DNA of 64,000 nt from Aeromonas veronii bv. veronii. Its GTDB lineage: Bacteria; Pseudomonadota; Gammaproteobacteria; Enterobacterales; Aeromonadaceae. Positions 48,882 to 56,268 of this stretch are shown piece after piece (positions within the stretch are counted from its first letter, which is position 1; each line of letters starts with the position of its first letter). Location: positions 95,824 through 159,823 of the forward strand of contig NZ_CDDK01000004.1 in NCBI RefSeq assembly GCF_000820225.1. The letters are read 5' to 3'. The notes beneath the pieces were generated by a model, which was not told the origin of the DNA, searched no databases, and saw nothing but the letters and a program-made list of their open reading frames with translations. The position numbers and the translations under genes were made by a program.

Positions 48882-50099
48882 ATGACCCAAGTCACCTCGG
48901 CGCAAGCCAACAAGATTTTGCAGGCCGCCCTGTTTACCGCGGCCAACCGTTCCCACTCGCTGGTGAACATGCTGACCGAAGAGGCCCCCAAGGGCGCCAA
49001 GGTCAATGGCGGCAAACAGACCAGTGCAGGCGCTCCGGTAGTTCGCATCACCGACCTGGCCAAGCAGCGCGGCGATTCCGTGGATATGCAGCTGTTCCAT
49101 CAGCTCTCCGGTCGCCCGAGCATGGGTGATCAGAAGCTGGATGGCCGCCTGGAGTCCCTGTCCTTTGCGGACTTCTCGCTCAAAATCAACCAGACCCGTC
49201 ACGGCGTGGATGCTGGCGGCAAGATGAGCCAGCAGCGCACCAAGCACGATCTGATCAAGACAGCCCGCACGCTGCTGGGAGATGGTTACTACAGCCGACT
49301 GGTTGACCAGCGCGGCTTTGCCCAGCTGGCCGGCGCCCGCGGCGATTACTACGCGACCGATATCATCCTGCCGCTGGCGGATGACCCGGAATTTGCCGAC
49401 ATCATGATCAACCCGCTGACTGCGCCCACCTACGAGCGCCACTTCTTCGGTGGTGATGCGACCAGCTTCGAAGCCATCGACGCGGCTGACCGCTTCAATC
49501 TGGGCTGCGTGGACAACATGTCGCTGTTCCTGTCCGAGATGGCCAACCCAATCCAGCCGATCCGCATGGTGGCGGATCCGTCCGGTGGTGAGCCGCTCTA
49601 TGTGCTCTACGTCACCCCGCGCCAGTGGCACGACTTCTACACCTCCACCTCCGGCAAGGACTGGCAGGCGATGCTGGCGGCCGCAATTGAGCGCAGCAAG
49701 GGCTGGAACCACCCCATCTTCCGCGGTGAGGGTGCGATGTGGCGCGGCATTATGGTCAAGCCCTACAAGGGCATGCCGATCCGCTTCAACCAGGGCAGTA
49801 CCGTCAAGGTGTGCGCCGCCAACTCCGCGACCGGTGAGGAAGTGGGCAAGGTTGCTGGTACCACCATCGACCGCGCTGTGCTGCTGGGCGGTCAGGCGTT
49901 GGCTAACGCCTTCGGCTCTGGCGAGCAGGGCGGCTCCTTCGGCATGCACGAAGAGAAAACCGACCACGGCAACAGCACCGAGATCTCCATCAGCTGGGTA
50001 TCCGGCCTGCAGAAGATCCGCTTCAAGCAGCGCAACGGCAACATTCAGGACCATGGCTGCATGGTGCTGGATACCGCCGTCAGCGCCGTCGCGCGCTAA
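48882..50099 (+). CDS. Major capsid protein, N4-gp56 / DUF4043 family
   Basis: The 405-residue protein matches the N4-gp56-type capsid family (HK97 fold): RSHSLVNMLTEEAPKGAKV, GAPVVRITDLAKQRGDSVDM, DGRLESLSFADFSLKINQTRHGVDAGG and a C-terminal HGNSTEISISWVSGLQKIRF with VLDTAVS end. This family occurs in N4, epsilon15-like and Stx-phage 933W-like podoviruses. GGAGAGG precedes the ATG. Confidence 0.93.
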   Translation: MTQVTSAQANKILQAALFTAANRSHSLVNMLTEEAPKGAKVNGGKQTSAGAPVVRITDLAKQRGDSVDMQLFHQLSGRPSMGDQKLDGRLESLSFADFSLKINQTRHGVDAGGKMSQQRTKHDLIKTARTLLGDGYYSRLVDQRGFAQLAGARGDYYATDIILPLADDPEFADIMINPLTAPTYERHFFGGDATSFEAIDAADRFNLGCVDNMSLFLSEMANPIQPIRMVADPSGGEPLYVLYVTPRQWHDFYTSTSGKDWQAMLAAAIERSKGWNHPIFRGEGAMWRGIMVKPYKGMPIRFNQGSTVKVCAANSATGEEVGKVAGTTIDRAVLLGGQALANAFGSGEQGGSFGMHEEKTDHGNSTEISISWVSGLQKIRFKQRNGNIQDHGCMVLDTAVSAVAR

Positions 50100-50113
50100 T
50101 CCACCACCAGAGC

Positions 50114-50133
50114 GAGGGGGTTGATGCCCCCTC
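50114..50133 (+). terminator. Hairpin after the capsid gene
   Basis: GAGGGGG and CCCCCTC around a 6-base loop, followed by CTGTTT; a weak T-run, so possibly an attenuator setting capsid-to-downstream ratios. Confidence 0.5.
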
Positions 50134-50166
50134 CTGTTTAAATCTGACCAGACAAGGAGCCATATC

Positions 50167-50556
50167 ATGGCCAAAACTACCCTGCTCGCCCGAGCGTACC
50201 GCTGGTTTATTGGTTCGTTCGGCAATCTCTCTATCTCCCCGACCCTGGTGGCCAAGCTGGCGGCAGTGCCGTCCGGCGACGTCATCGCCTTTGGTGACAA
50301 GGTGGAGCCCAACCTGAAAGTGGTTGGCGCCACCCTCATCAGCGGCGCGCTGGGTGCCAGTACCACGCTGACCGTCAAGATTGGCGATACCACCATCATC
50401 AACGCCGAAGGCACGGCGACGGCGGTATCCAAGTATTTCCCGGTGGACGATCTGAAGACACTGCCAGACCAGGAGATCACCCTCACCGTCGGCGGCGGCG
50501 CAGCAACGGGCACGGTCAAGCTCAAGCTGCACTATGAGGTGATCGGCAACCTGTAA
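50167..50556 (+). CDS. Small virion protein, probable head decoration
   Basis: A 129-residue beta-rich protein (VVGATLISGALGASTTLTVKIGDTT, ITLTVGGGAATGTVKLKLHY). It lies directly after the capsid gene, the usual place for a decoration protein; 933W-like phages have a similar-sized gene there. The role is inferred from position. Confidence 0.7.
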   Translation: MAKTTLLARAYRWFIGSFGNLSISPTLVAKLAAVPSGDVIAFGDKVEPNLKVVGATLISGALGASTTLTVKIGDTTIINAEGTATAVSKYFPVDDLKTLPDQEITLTVGGGAATGTVKLKLHYEVIGNL

Positions 50557-50574
50557 GGCTGCCCGTCACGCCAT

Positions 50575-50598
50575 GCCCGGCCCAGTGCCGGGCTTTTT
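50575..50598 (+). terminator. Intrinsic terminator after the decoration gene
   Basis: GCCCGG (50575-50580) and CCGGGC (50588-50593) with five T. Confidence 0.85.
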
Positions 50599-50622
50599 CA
50601 TTTCTGGATTGGAGATATTGCC

Positions 50623-51060
50623 GTGAGCGACAAAATTGCCGTGGTTTATATCGGCGACAAGCCGAGCAAGAAAGACACTGTGACCGGATCCCGCCTGGTG
50701 TTCCCGCGCCATACGCCCGTTGATGTGGAGAGCCACATCGCCATGCAGCTGCTGGAGTTCCCCACCGTATGGATTCGCCAAGAAGCCCTTGCTGGTGCGC
50801 TGGAGCGGCAGGAGACCATCGCACGAAAGGAAGCGGAAGAGCAGGAGCGCCTTGCTGTCGAAGCTGCCCGCCTGGCCGAAGAGCAGAGCATGGTGGTTGG
50901 TGATATCGATCTGGCAAAGCTCACCTCTGCCCAGCTGGCGACCCTGATCGAAGGTGAAGATCTGGGTATCGAGCAGAAGGGGCCGCAGGAGAAGGTGGAC
51001 GACTTCCGCGTTCGCGTGCGTGACGCCCTGAAAGCTAAGGCCGCCAAGGCGGAGGGCTAA
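50623..51060 (+). CDS. Virion-region protein, unknown
   Basis: A 145-residue protein from GTG 50623 (GGAG upstream). It has an alpha/beta N-terminus (IAVVYIGDKPSKKDTV), a charged helical middle (RQETIARKEAEEQERLAVEAARLAEE) and a basic end. The place after decoration and before head-tail genes suggests a structural or assembly role. Confidence 0.65.
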   Translation: MSDKIAVVYIGDKPSKKDTVTGSRLVFPRHTPVDVESHIAMQLLEFPTVWIRQEALAGALERQETIARKEAEEQERLAVEAARLAEEQSMVVGDIDLAKLTSAQLATLIEGEDLGIEQKGPQEKVDDFRVRVRDALKAKAAKAEG

Positions 51061-51062
51061 GC

Positions 51063-51644
51063 ATGCAAATGGTACCCCGCGAGCAGTTCCTGCCTACCGT
51101 CAGGCTGCACATCACAGGTCCGCTCGAGATGCTGCTGGAAGAGGCCGTGACCGAGGCGGCAATCACCTTCTGCCGCGAATCAGAGCTGATCACCCTCGAT
51201 CGTCTGCTGCCAAGTGCGGCGGCTGGCAGCCTTGAGGTGGTGTGCAATGTGGACGGGGTTACCTCCTGCAATGTGTTGCACCTCACCGGGGCCGATGGCG
51301 TGCCGCTGGACTCCGGGCGTGACTACTTCGCCATGTCGGCCAATGAGCTGAGCATCCTGACCGATCTGAGCAATGTGCGGATCTGGTACGTGGCCGTCCC
51401 GGTAAAAGGTGCCAAGGAGCTACCGGCACAGCTCTACACCGACCATGCCGAGGCCATCGCCCATGGTGTGGCCGCGCTGCTCTACGCCCAGCCAGACCGC
51501 CCTTGGTCTGATCCAAAGCGGGCCAACTTCCATCGTGCCGAGTTTGTCGAGGGGTGGCGTCGTGCCGGTCGGTTCCGCAAGCAGCATAGCGCCCCAACCC
51601 AAGTCGAATACTACAACCCGCCCCGCAAACACAGCTTTTTCTAA
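51063..51644 (+). CDS. Head-tail connector-region protein
   Basis: A 193-residue protein with TGPLEMLLEEAVTEAAITFCRES near the start, ADGVPLDSGRDYFAMSANELSI, and a basic C-terminus ending PPRKHSFF. Length and neighbours (DUF6682-like adaptor next) suggest a neck or completion protein. ATG 51063 behind GGAGGG. Confidence 0.65.
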   Translation: MQMVPREQFLPTVRLHITGPLEMLLEEAVTEAAITFCRESELITLDRLLPSAAAGSLEVVCNVDGVTSCNVLHLTGADGVPLDSGRDYFAMSANELSILTDLSNVRIWYVAVPVKGAKELPAQLYTDHAEAIAHGVAALLYAQPDRPWSDPKRANFHRAEFVEGWRRAGRFRKQHSAPTQVEYYNPPRKHSFF

Positions 51645-51653
51645 GGAGTCGCC

Positions 51654-52331
51654 ATGGCTACCGTGCCTATTTCCACCATCATCAAGCGGGTTAATACCTT
51701 GCTTGTCGATCCGACCTTCACTCGTTGGCCCAAGCAGGAGCTGCTGGACTACTACAACGACGCCACCAAGGCGATCGTGCTGGTTCGCCCTGACGCTCAC
51801 ACCAAGAACGTTGAGTTTATCTGCGTGGCCGGAACCAAGCAGGCGCTGCCATCCGACGCCCTGCGGCTGATTGAGGTGCTGCGCAACGCCAACGGCAAGG
51901 TGATCCGCTTTGTGCCGCGCAAGGCGCTGGATGACAGCTATCCCGATTGGCACTCCGGCAAGACGGCGACATCCGTTGATAACTACTGCTACGAAGGTCG
52001 AGACCCCAAGACCTTCTATCTGCACCCTGGCCCGGCTGCCGCGGTCAAGGTGGATGTGATCTACTCGGTCGCCCCGCAATCCAAGCAGTTGGCTGATGTA
52101 GAGAACGCCAGCACCCCAGCTCTGGCGGATCTGGATGATATCTATATCAACCCCATCATCGATTTCATGCTCTACCGATGTTTCTCAAAGGACGCGGAAT
52201 ACTCCGCCAACTCCAACCGCGCAGCCGGTCACTACAACGCATTCCTGCAGCAGCTTGGCGAGAAAACCCAGGCGGATGCTGGCATGGAAGCGCGCCAGCA
52301 GGCTGGATTTAACCGGGTAACAATGCAGTAA
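51654..52331 (+). CDS. Head-tail adaptor, DUF6682 family
   Basis: A 225-residue protein resembling DUF6682 phage adaptors: TIIKRVNTLLVDPTFTRWPKQELLDYYNDATKAIVLVRPDA, then FICVAGTKQALPSDALRLIEVLRN, and a helical end with INPIIDFMLYRCFSKDAEYSAN. Such proteins form the ring below the portal, like P22 gp4 or T7 gp11 in position. AAGGAG precedes ATG 51654. Confidence 0.8.
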   Translation: MATVPISTIIKRVNTLLVDPTFTRWPKQELLDYYNDATKAIVLVRPDAHTKNVEFICVAGTKQALPSDALRLIEVLRNANGKVIRFVPRKALDDSYPDWHSGKTATSVDNYCYEGRDPKTFYLHPGPAAAVKVDVIYSVAPQSKQLADVENASTPALADLDDIYINPIIDFMLYRCFSKDAEYSANSNRAAGHYNAFLQQLGEKTQADAGMEARQQAGFNRVTMQ

Positions 52332-52342
52332 GGGGCGCATAG

Positions 52343-54037
52343 ATGGCTGGAGTGTGGAAGCGTGATGGCACTGTAGCCGTCACCAACGGCAGTAAGAAGG
52401 TGGCCGGCACCGGTACCACCTTCGCAGATGCCAAGAACGGGGTGGCCAAGGGCCACCTTTTTTGTATGACCACCGGCACTACGGTTGACCTCTATGAAGT
52501 TGATTACGTGGTGTCAAACACCGAGCTCCATCTCGTGCAGGCTTTCCGTGGCACCACTGGCACCGGCAAGGCTTACGAGATTATCACCACCTTCTCTGAC
52601 TCCATCCCGGAGTTTGCCCGCAAGCTGAACTCCTCTTTGGCTTACTACCAAAGCCAATCGGATATGGTTCAGCAGTTGTTTACCAGCGACGCGGCAGAGA
52701 TCACGGTCACCGCTCCGGACGGCACAACTCACAAGCTGATCCCTTGGAAGCGGGTGACCAGCGAGGGTGAAGGCCAGGCGGCCCGCGCAAAGGTCGAGGC
52801 GGATAAGGCGGCTGTGTCTGCCAGTGCTGCCGCCAGCGCGGTGCTTGCGGCTAGGCTGCCAGTCCCGGATGTATCAATCCCGTTCACGACTGACGGCCAA
52901 CTTCTGCACGGCAAAGGGACTCCTGTGCTGGTTGGCACAACGCCCGTTGCCCAGCTTGTCAGTTACGAGCGGCTGGGTTCGCAGACCATGCTCGACAAAT
53001 CTGGCCGCCTTGTGACGGTACCAGCTGGTGAGATGGCTATCGAGCAGCAAGGACTGGCGATTTTCGACCAATCTGTGAACCTTGCTGCGCCGAGTATTAA
53101 CTGGGTTGCATCGGCATTTCACAATTCGCCGTGGACTCATAGCACCAAGGATGATTTCGGTTGGATCACAGTGAGTGGCGCTGGCAACCCGTCTGCGGCA
53201 GAGGGGAGCCGGATTGATTTTCAGGCCATGCTTGTATCAACATATACATTCAGCATGGATGTTATGAAAACGGCAGGACTTAAGGCTGTACTGAGGACAT
53301 TCGGGTCTAATAACGGAACGACAGTTACCCTAACAGAAACAACTGCTACAGGCTCTGGCGCTGCAGACGTGACGGATATGGGGTCATATTGGCGTGTCGA
53401 GATAACCAGAAGTTTTACGGGATCGGCGAATAGCTTGGTCAGACTGAACCCGTTTGGAACAGAGGTTGGCGCCAGTGGAAGTATGACATACCGTCGAGTT
53501 CAGTTTGAGGAGAAGCCGTTTGCTACACCCTACATAGAAAATACCACCTCAGCCCAGACTACCCGCCCAGCGACAACACGCTGTGATATTCCGTGGATTG
53601 GCAATCTACAGCCTATAAGCGCCGACCAGCAGGTTACCGTGTCATTTGAGTTCGACGTTGCTGGGTTCCCTCTATCTGGATACCAAACGCTAATTAATAA
53701 TTCAGGTGGTGGCGGAAGTTACTTGCAGGTACGAGTAGATACTGGAGGCGCTCTTAGCGCATATCGCCGACCAACCCCGTCACATGCAGTTAATATACAG
53801 GCGAAGCAGAGGGTTAAAGTTTGTTATCGGGTTAATAAAAATACGTGCGATTTTTTTGTTAACGGGGCAAAAATTGCCAGCACTGTAACTGGCAGCCCGT
53901 ATTCAAATGGTTTGCCAAGCTTGTTTTGCATTGGGTATTCACCAACCCCCAGCAGGTGTGCAAACGGCCATCTGCGCAAGATAGACATCTGGAACACTCC
54001 ACTCACCGATATTCAATGTCAGGCGGCATCCTCATGA
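52343..54037 (+). CDS. Receptor-binding tail protein with jelly-roll/LamG-like C-terminus
   Basis: A 564-residue protein. The N-terminal 130 residues (KRDGTVAVTNGSKKVAGTGTTF, DYVVSNTELHLVQAF) are a conserved virion-attachment domain. An Ala-rich linker follows. Residues 240-400 look like a carbohydrate-binding jelly roll ending YIENTTSAQTTRPAT. The last 150 (VSFEFDVAGFPLSGYQTLI, CDFFVNGAKIAS) resemble a LamG/concanavalin-like lectin. DNA for the C-terminal half (about 53.1-53.95 kb) is clearly AT-richer than the rest, as expected of exchanged receptor-binding domains. Confidence 0.8.
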   Translation: MAGVWKRDGTVAVTNGSKKVAGTGTTFADAKNGVAKGHLFCMTTGTTVDLYEVDYVVSNTELHLVQAFRGTTGTGKAYEIITTFSDSIPEFARKLNSSLAYYQSQSDMVQQLFTSDAAEITVTAPDGTTHKLIPWKRVTSEGEGQAARAKVEADKAAVSASAAASAVLAARLPVPDVSIPFTTDGQLLHGKGTPVLVGTTPVAQLVSYERLGSQTMLDKSGRLVTVPAGEMAIEQQGLAIFDQSVNLAAPSINWVASAFHNSPWTHSTKDDFGWITVSGAGNPSAAEGSRIDFQAMLVSTYTFSMDVMKTAGLKAVLRTFGSNNGTTVTLTETTATGSGAADVTDMGSYWRVEITRSFTGSANSLVRLNPFGTEVGASGSMTYRRVQFEEKPFATPYIENTTSAQTTRPATTRCDIPWIGNLQPISADQQVTVSFEFDVAGFPLSGYQTLINNSGGGGSYLQVRVDTGGALSAYRRPTPSHAVNIQAKQRVKVCYRVNKNTCDFFVNGAKIASTVTGSPYSNGLPSLFCIGYSPTPSRCANGHLRKIDIWNTPLTDIQCQAASS

Positions 54038-54270
54038 CCCGCCACTACTGTACGGGGCTTGGCCCCGTATCTCCTGGTACTAACCGCTGCTGCAAGCAGC
54101 ACGACCATGACTATGGCGCCAAAGGCACGGTATCCCGTGCCGAGGCTGACCGGCGCCTGCGCCTGTGCCTGTGCATGATGGCTCAGGGTAAGCCGGTGCA
54201 GGCCTGGCTGTTCTGGGCAGCCTGCCGCATAGGCGGCTGGTATTTCTGGAAGGACAAGACTCATGATTGA
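54034..54270 (+). CDS. Small phospholipase-A2-like protein
   Basis: A 78-residue, Cys-rich protein (six cysteines). CTGLGPVSPGTNRCCKQHDHDYG contains a CC-x2-HD-x2-Y motif (H23, D24, Y27), followed by SRAEADRRLRL (D39). This order recalls the catalytic His-Asp and second Asp of PLA2 folds, including parvoviral VP1-type enzymes. It is coupled to the receptor-binding gene by ATGA and may act on host membranes during entry. Similarity is motif-level only. Confidence 0.6.
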   Translation: MTRHYCTGLGPVSPGTNRCCKQHDHDYGAKGTVSRAEADRRLRLCLCMMAQGKPVQAWLFWAACRIGGWYFWKDKTHD

Positions 54271-54562
54271 TCTCTACCTCAAGGCTGGCAGCAAGTCAGC
54301 CATGACGCTGGCCCTCAAGACGGCCGGATTTACCCAGGATCCAGAGACCGGCGCTCTCTATCACCCTGCTGCCTCCCTCGATGTGATAGGCGCCATCTAC
54401 AAGCCGACAGGTGAAACCACGATCGTTGATGGTGAGTCAGTGCCAGTGACGGCTCCCGTGCCTGGCTACCACGTCAATGTGCGAACCACCTCCCCCGAGG
54501 TGGCCGGTGCCCTCGATGCGCTGCGGACATACCCAGATACGCCAGTGAGAGTGTGGGCGTAA
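54263..54562 (+). CDS. Small phage protein, unknown
   Basis: A 99-residue protein: MIDLYLKAGSKSAMTLALKTA start, beta-rich centre with a GYHVNVRT strand, and a DTPVRVWA end. It overlaps the PLA2-like gene by 8 bases. Related small proteins accompany tail genes of other phages as I recall; function unknown. Confidence 0.65.
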   Translation: MIDLYLKAGSKSAMTLALKTAGFTQDPETGALYHPAASLDVIGAIYKPTGETTIVDGESVPVTAPVPGYHVNVRTTSPEVAGALDALRTYPDTPVRVWA

Positions 54563-54571
54563 TCTGGTTGC

Positions 54572-54641
54572 TTGCCTACTGGCGCTGTCAGCGTTAGGAT
54601 TTACCCATCATGGCCCGCTCTATTCTGAGTGGGCCTTTTTG
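54572..54641 (+). promoter_or_regulatory. Late control element C: promoter plus immediate terminator hairpin
   Basis: TTGCCT (54572-54577), 17 bases ending CAGCGT, TAGGAT (54595-54600), CCATCATGGCC, then a GGCCCGCTC/GAGTGGGCC hairpin (54613-54636) and five T. It precedes the tail-nozzle gene and matches elements A, B and D. Confidence 0.8.
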
Positions 54642-54663
54642 TTTCCTGCCCGCCGAGAATCCC

Positions 54664-56268
54664 ATGTCAGCCATTGATATCGTCACAATGCGAGGTGTAA
54701 CGCCGCGCGTTGAACCTCACCTTTTGTCTGATGAAGTGGCCGTGGTGGCCCGCGACTGCCATTTTGATCACGGCGTTATCTCTCCCATCGAGGAGGATGC
54801 GAGCGCCGGGGTGGTGCTGCCTATCACGCCAACGACCCTGTTCCGCTATGGCGAGCACTGGTTTGCATGGAACAAGGTGGTTGAGGCCATGCGCTCACCT
54901 ATCGCTCAGGATGAGTATCAGCGGGTCTACTACACAGATGGCGAATACCCCAAGGTGACCCATGCCCAGATAGCGACCGGTGGCAGCGCCAAGCCTACCG
55001 CCTGGTATCGGCTCGGGGTGCCTGCGCCCGGCGTTCCTGTTGGTATCAGCGCCATCACGCCGCCAGAGGGCGGCAAGGATGACGACATCACCGATGACGA
55101 AACCCGCTACTACGTTGACACCTATGTCACCGCCATGGGAGAGGAGGGGCCGCCCGGGCCTGCCAGCGGCAAGGTGGCAATCCCTATTCCTGAATCAACG
55201 GTGACGCTGGCGCTATCTCCTCCGCAGTCGCAGGATAACAACATCACCAAGCGCCGGATCTATCGGTCTGTCTCCGGTGGCGGCCTGGCTGATTACCTGC
55301 TGGTTGCAGAGTTGCCCATTGCGCAAGCCTCGTTTGTGGATGGCCTTGCCGATGGTGAGCTAGGCCCTGTGCTGGAGACCTACGATTACGCGCCGCCCCC
55401 TGCTGCCCTGCGCGGCCTGTGCCAGATGGCCAACGGTATGTGTGCTGGCTTTGCTGGCAACTCGCTCTATCTGTGCGAGCCCTATCTGCCCTATGCCTGG
55501 CCGGAGAAATACCGGCTCACCACAGAGCACGACATCGTGGCGATCGCCGCCATTGATACTGCACTGGTGATCGGCACCAAGGGTTACCCCTATCTAGCCC
55601 AAGGCGTGAGCTCTTCCTCTGTAACAAACCAGAAGCTCAGCCACCTGCCGCAAGCCTGTATCAGTGCGCGCTCCATGGTGGCGATGGATGGTGTCGTGCT
55701 CTATGCGTCCCCTGACGGCCTGGTTGGCATTGGCGCCAGCGGTGGGCAGGTGGTGACCGAACAGGTGATCACCCGCAAGCAGTGGCAAGCCATGAAGCCT
55801 GAAACCCTGCGCGCCTGGCATCACGAAGGCAAGTACGTCGGTCTGACCGATACCCACGCATTTATCTTCGACCCCAAGTCTGGCGACCTGCGTGAGCTGA
55901 CCAATCGCTGGGATGCGGCTGTTTCGGACATGGAGAGCGATAGCCTGTTTGTAGCCAAGGGGCGGGATCTGCATATCTGGCGCGGCGGAGAGGCTGGCAA
56001 CGGCCAGTTCGTCTGGCGCTCGAAGGTGTTTATGAATGTCAGCGGCACGGCTTATGGCTGCTGCCGGATCCTGTCGTCAGACATCACTCAGATCGGGATC
56101 AGGCTGTTCGTGGATAACCAGCAGGTAATGGAGTTGTCACCAGGCAATCTGACTGTGAGCGCGTTCAGGCTGCCACCGGTGCGTGGTCGATGGTGGCAAA
56201 TAGAGGTGTTCGGTACCGCTACGGTGCGGCGTATTACCCTGGCTGGCTCAATGGCGGAGTTGATGTAA
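54664..56268 (+). CDS. Short-tail nozzle / tubular protein candidate
   Basis: A 534-residue protein with repeated beta-strand units suggestive of a propeller: PTTLFRYGEHWFAWN, AMGEEGPPGPASGKV, RGLCQMANGMCAGFAGNSLYLCEPYLPYAWPEKY, AIDTALVIGTKGYPYLAQG, VALYASPDG-like repeats and HEGKYVGLTDTHAFIFD. Position and size match nozzle proteins (T7 gp12/P22 gp10 analogues) of podoviruses. ATG 54664 is used; the extension to 54610 covers element C. TAATG couples it to the fibre gene. Confidence 0.75.
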   Translation: MSAIDIVTMRGVTPRVEPHLLSDEVAVVARDCHFDHGVISPIEEDASAGVVLPITPTTLFRYGEHWFAWNKVVEAMRSPIAQDEYQRVYYTDGEYPKVTHAQIATGGSAKPTAWYRLGVPAPGVPVGISAITPPEGGKDDDITDDETRYYVDTYVTAMGEEGPPGPASGKVAIPIPESTVTLALSPPQSQDNNITKRRIYRSVSGGGLADYLLVAELPIAQASFVDGLADGELGPVLETYDYAPPPAALRGLCQMANGMCAGFAGNSLYLCEPYLPYAWPEKYRLTTEHDIVAIAAIDTALVIGTKGYPYLAQGVSSSSVTNQKLSHLPQACISARSMVAMDGVVLYASPDGLVGIGASGGQVVTEQVITRKQWQAMKPETLRAWHHEGKYVGLTDTHAFIFDPKSGDLRELTNRWDAAVSDMESDSLFVAKGRDLHIWRGGEAGNGQFVWRSKVFMNVSGTAYGCCRILSSDITQIGIRLFVDNQQVMELSPGNLTVSAFRLPPVRGRWWQIEVFGTATVRRITLAGSMAELM

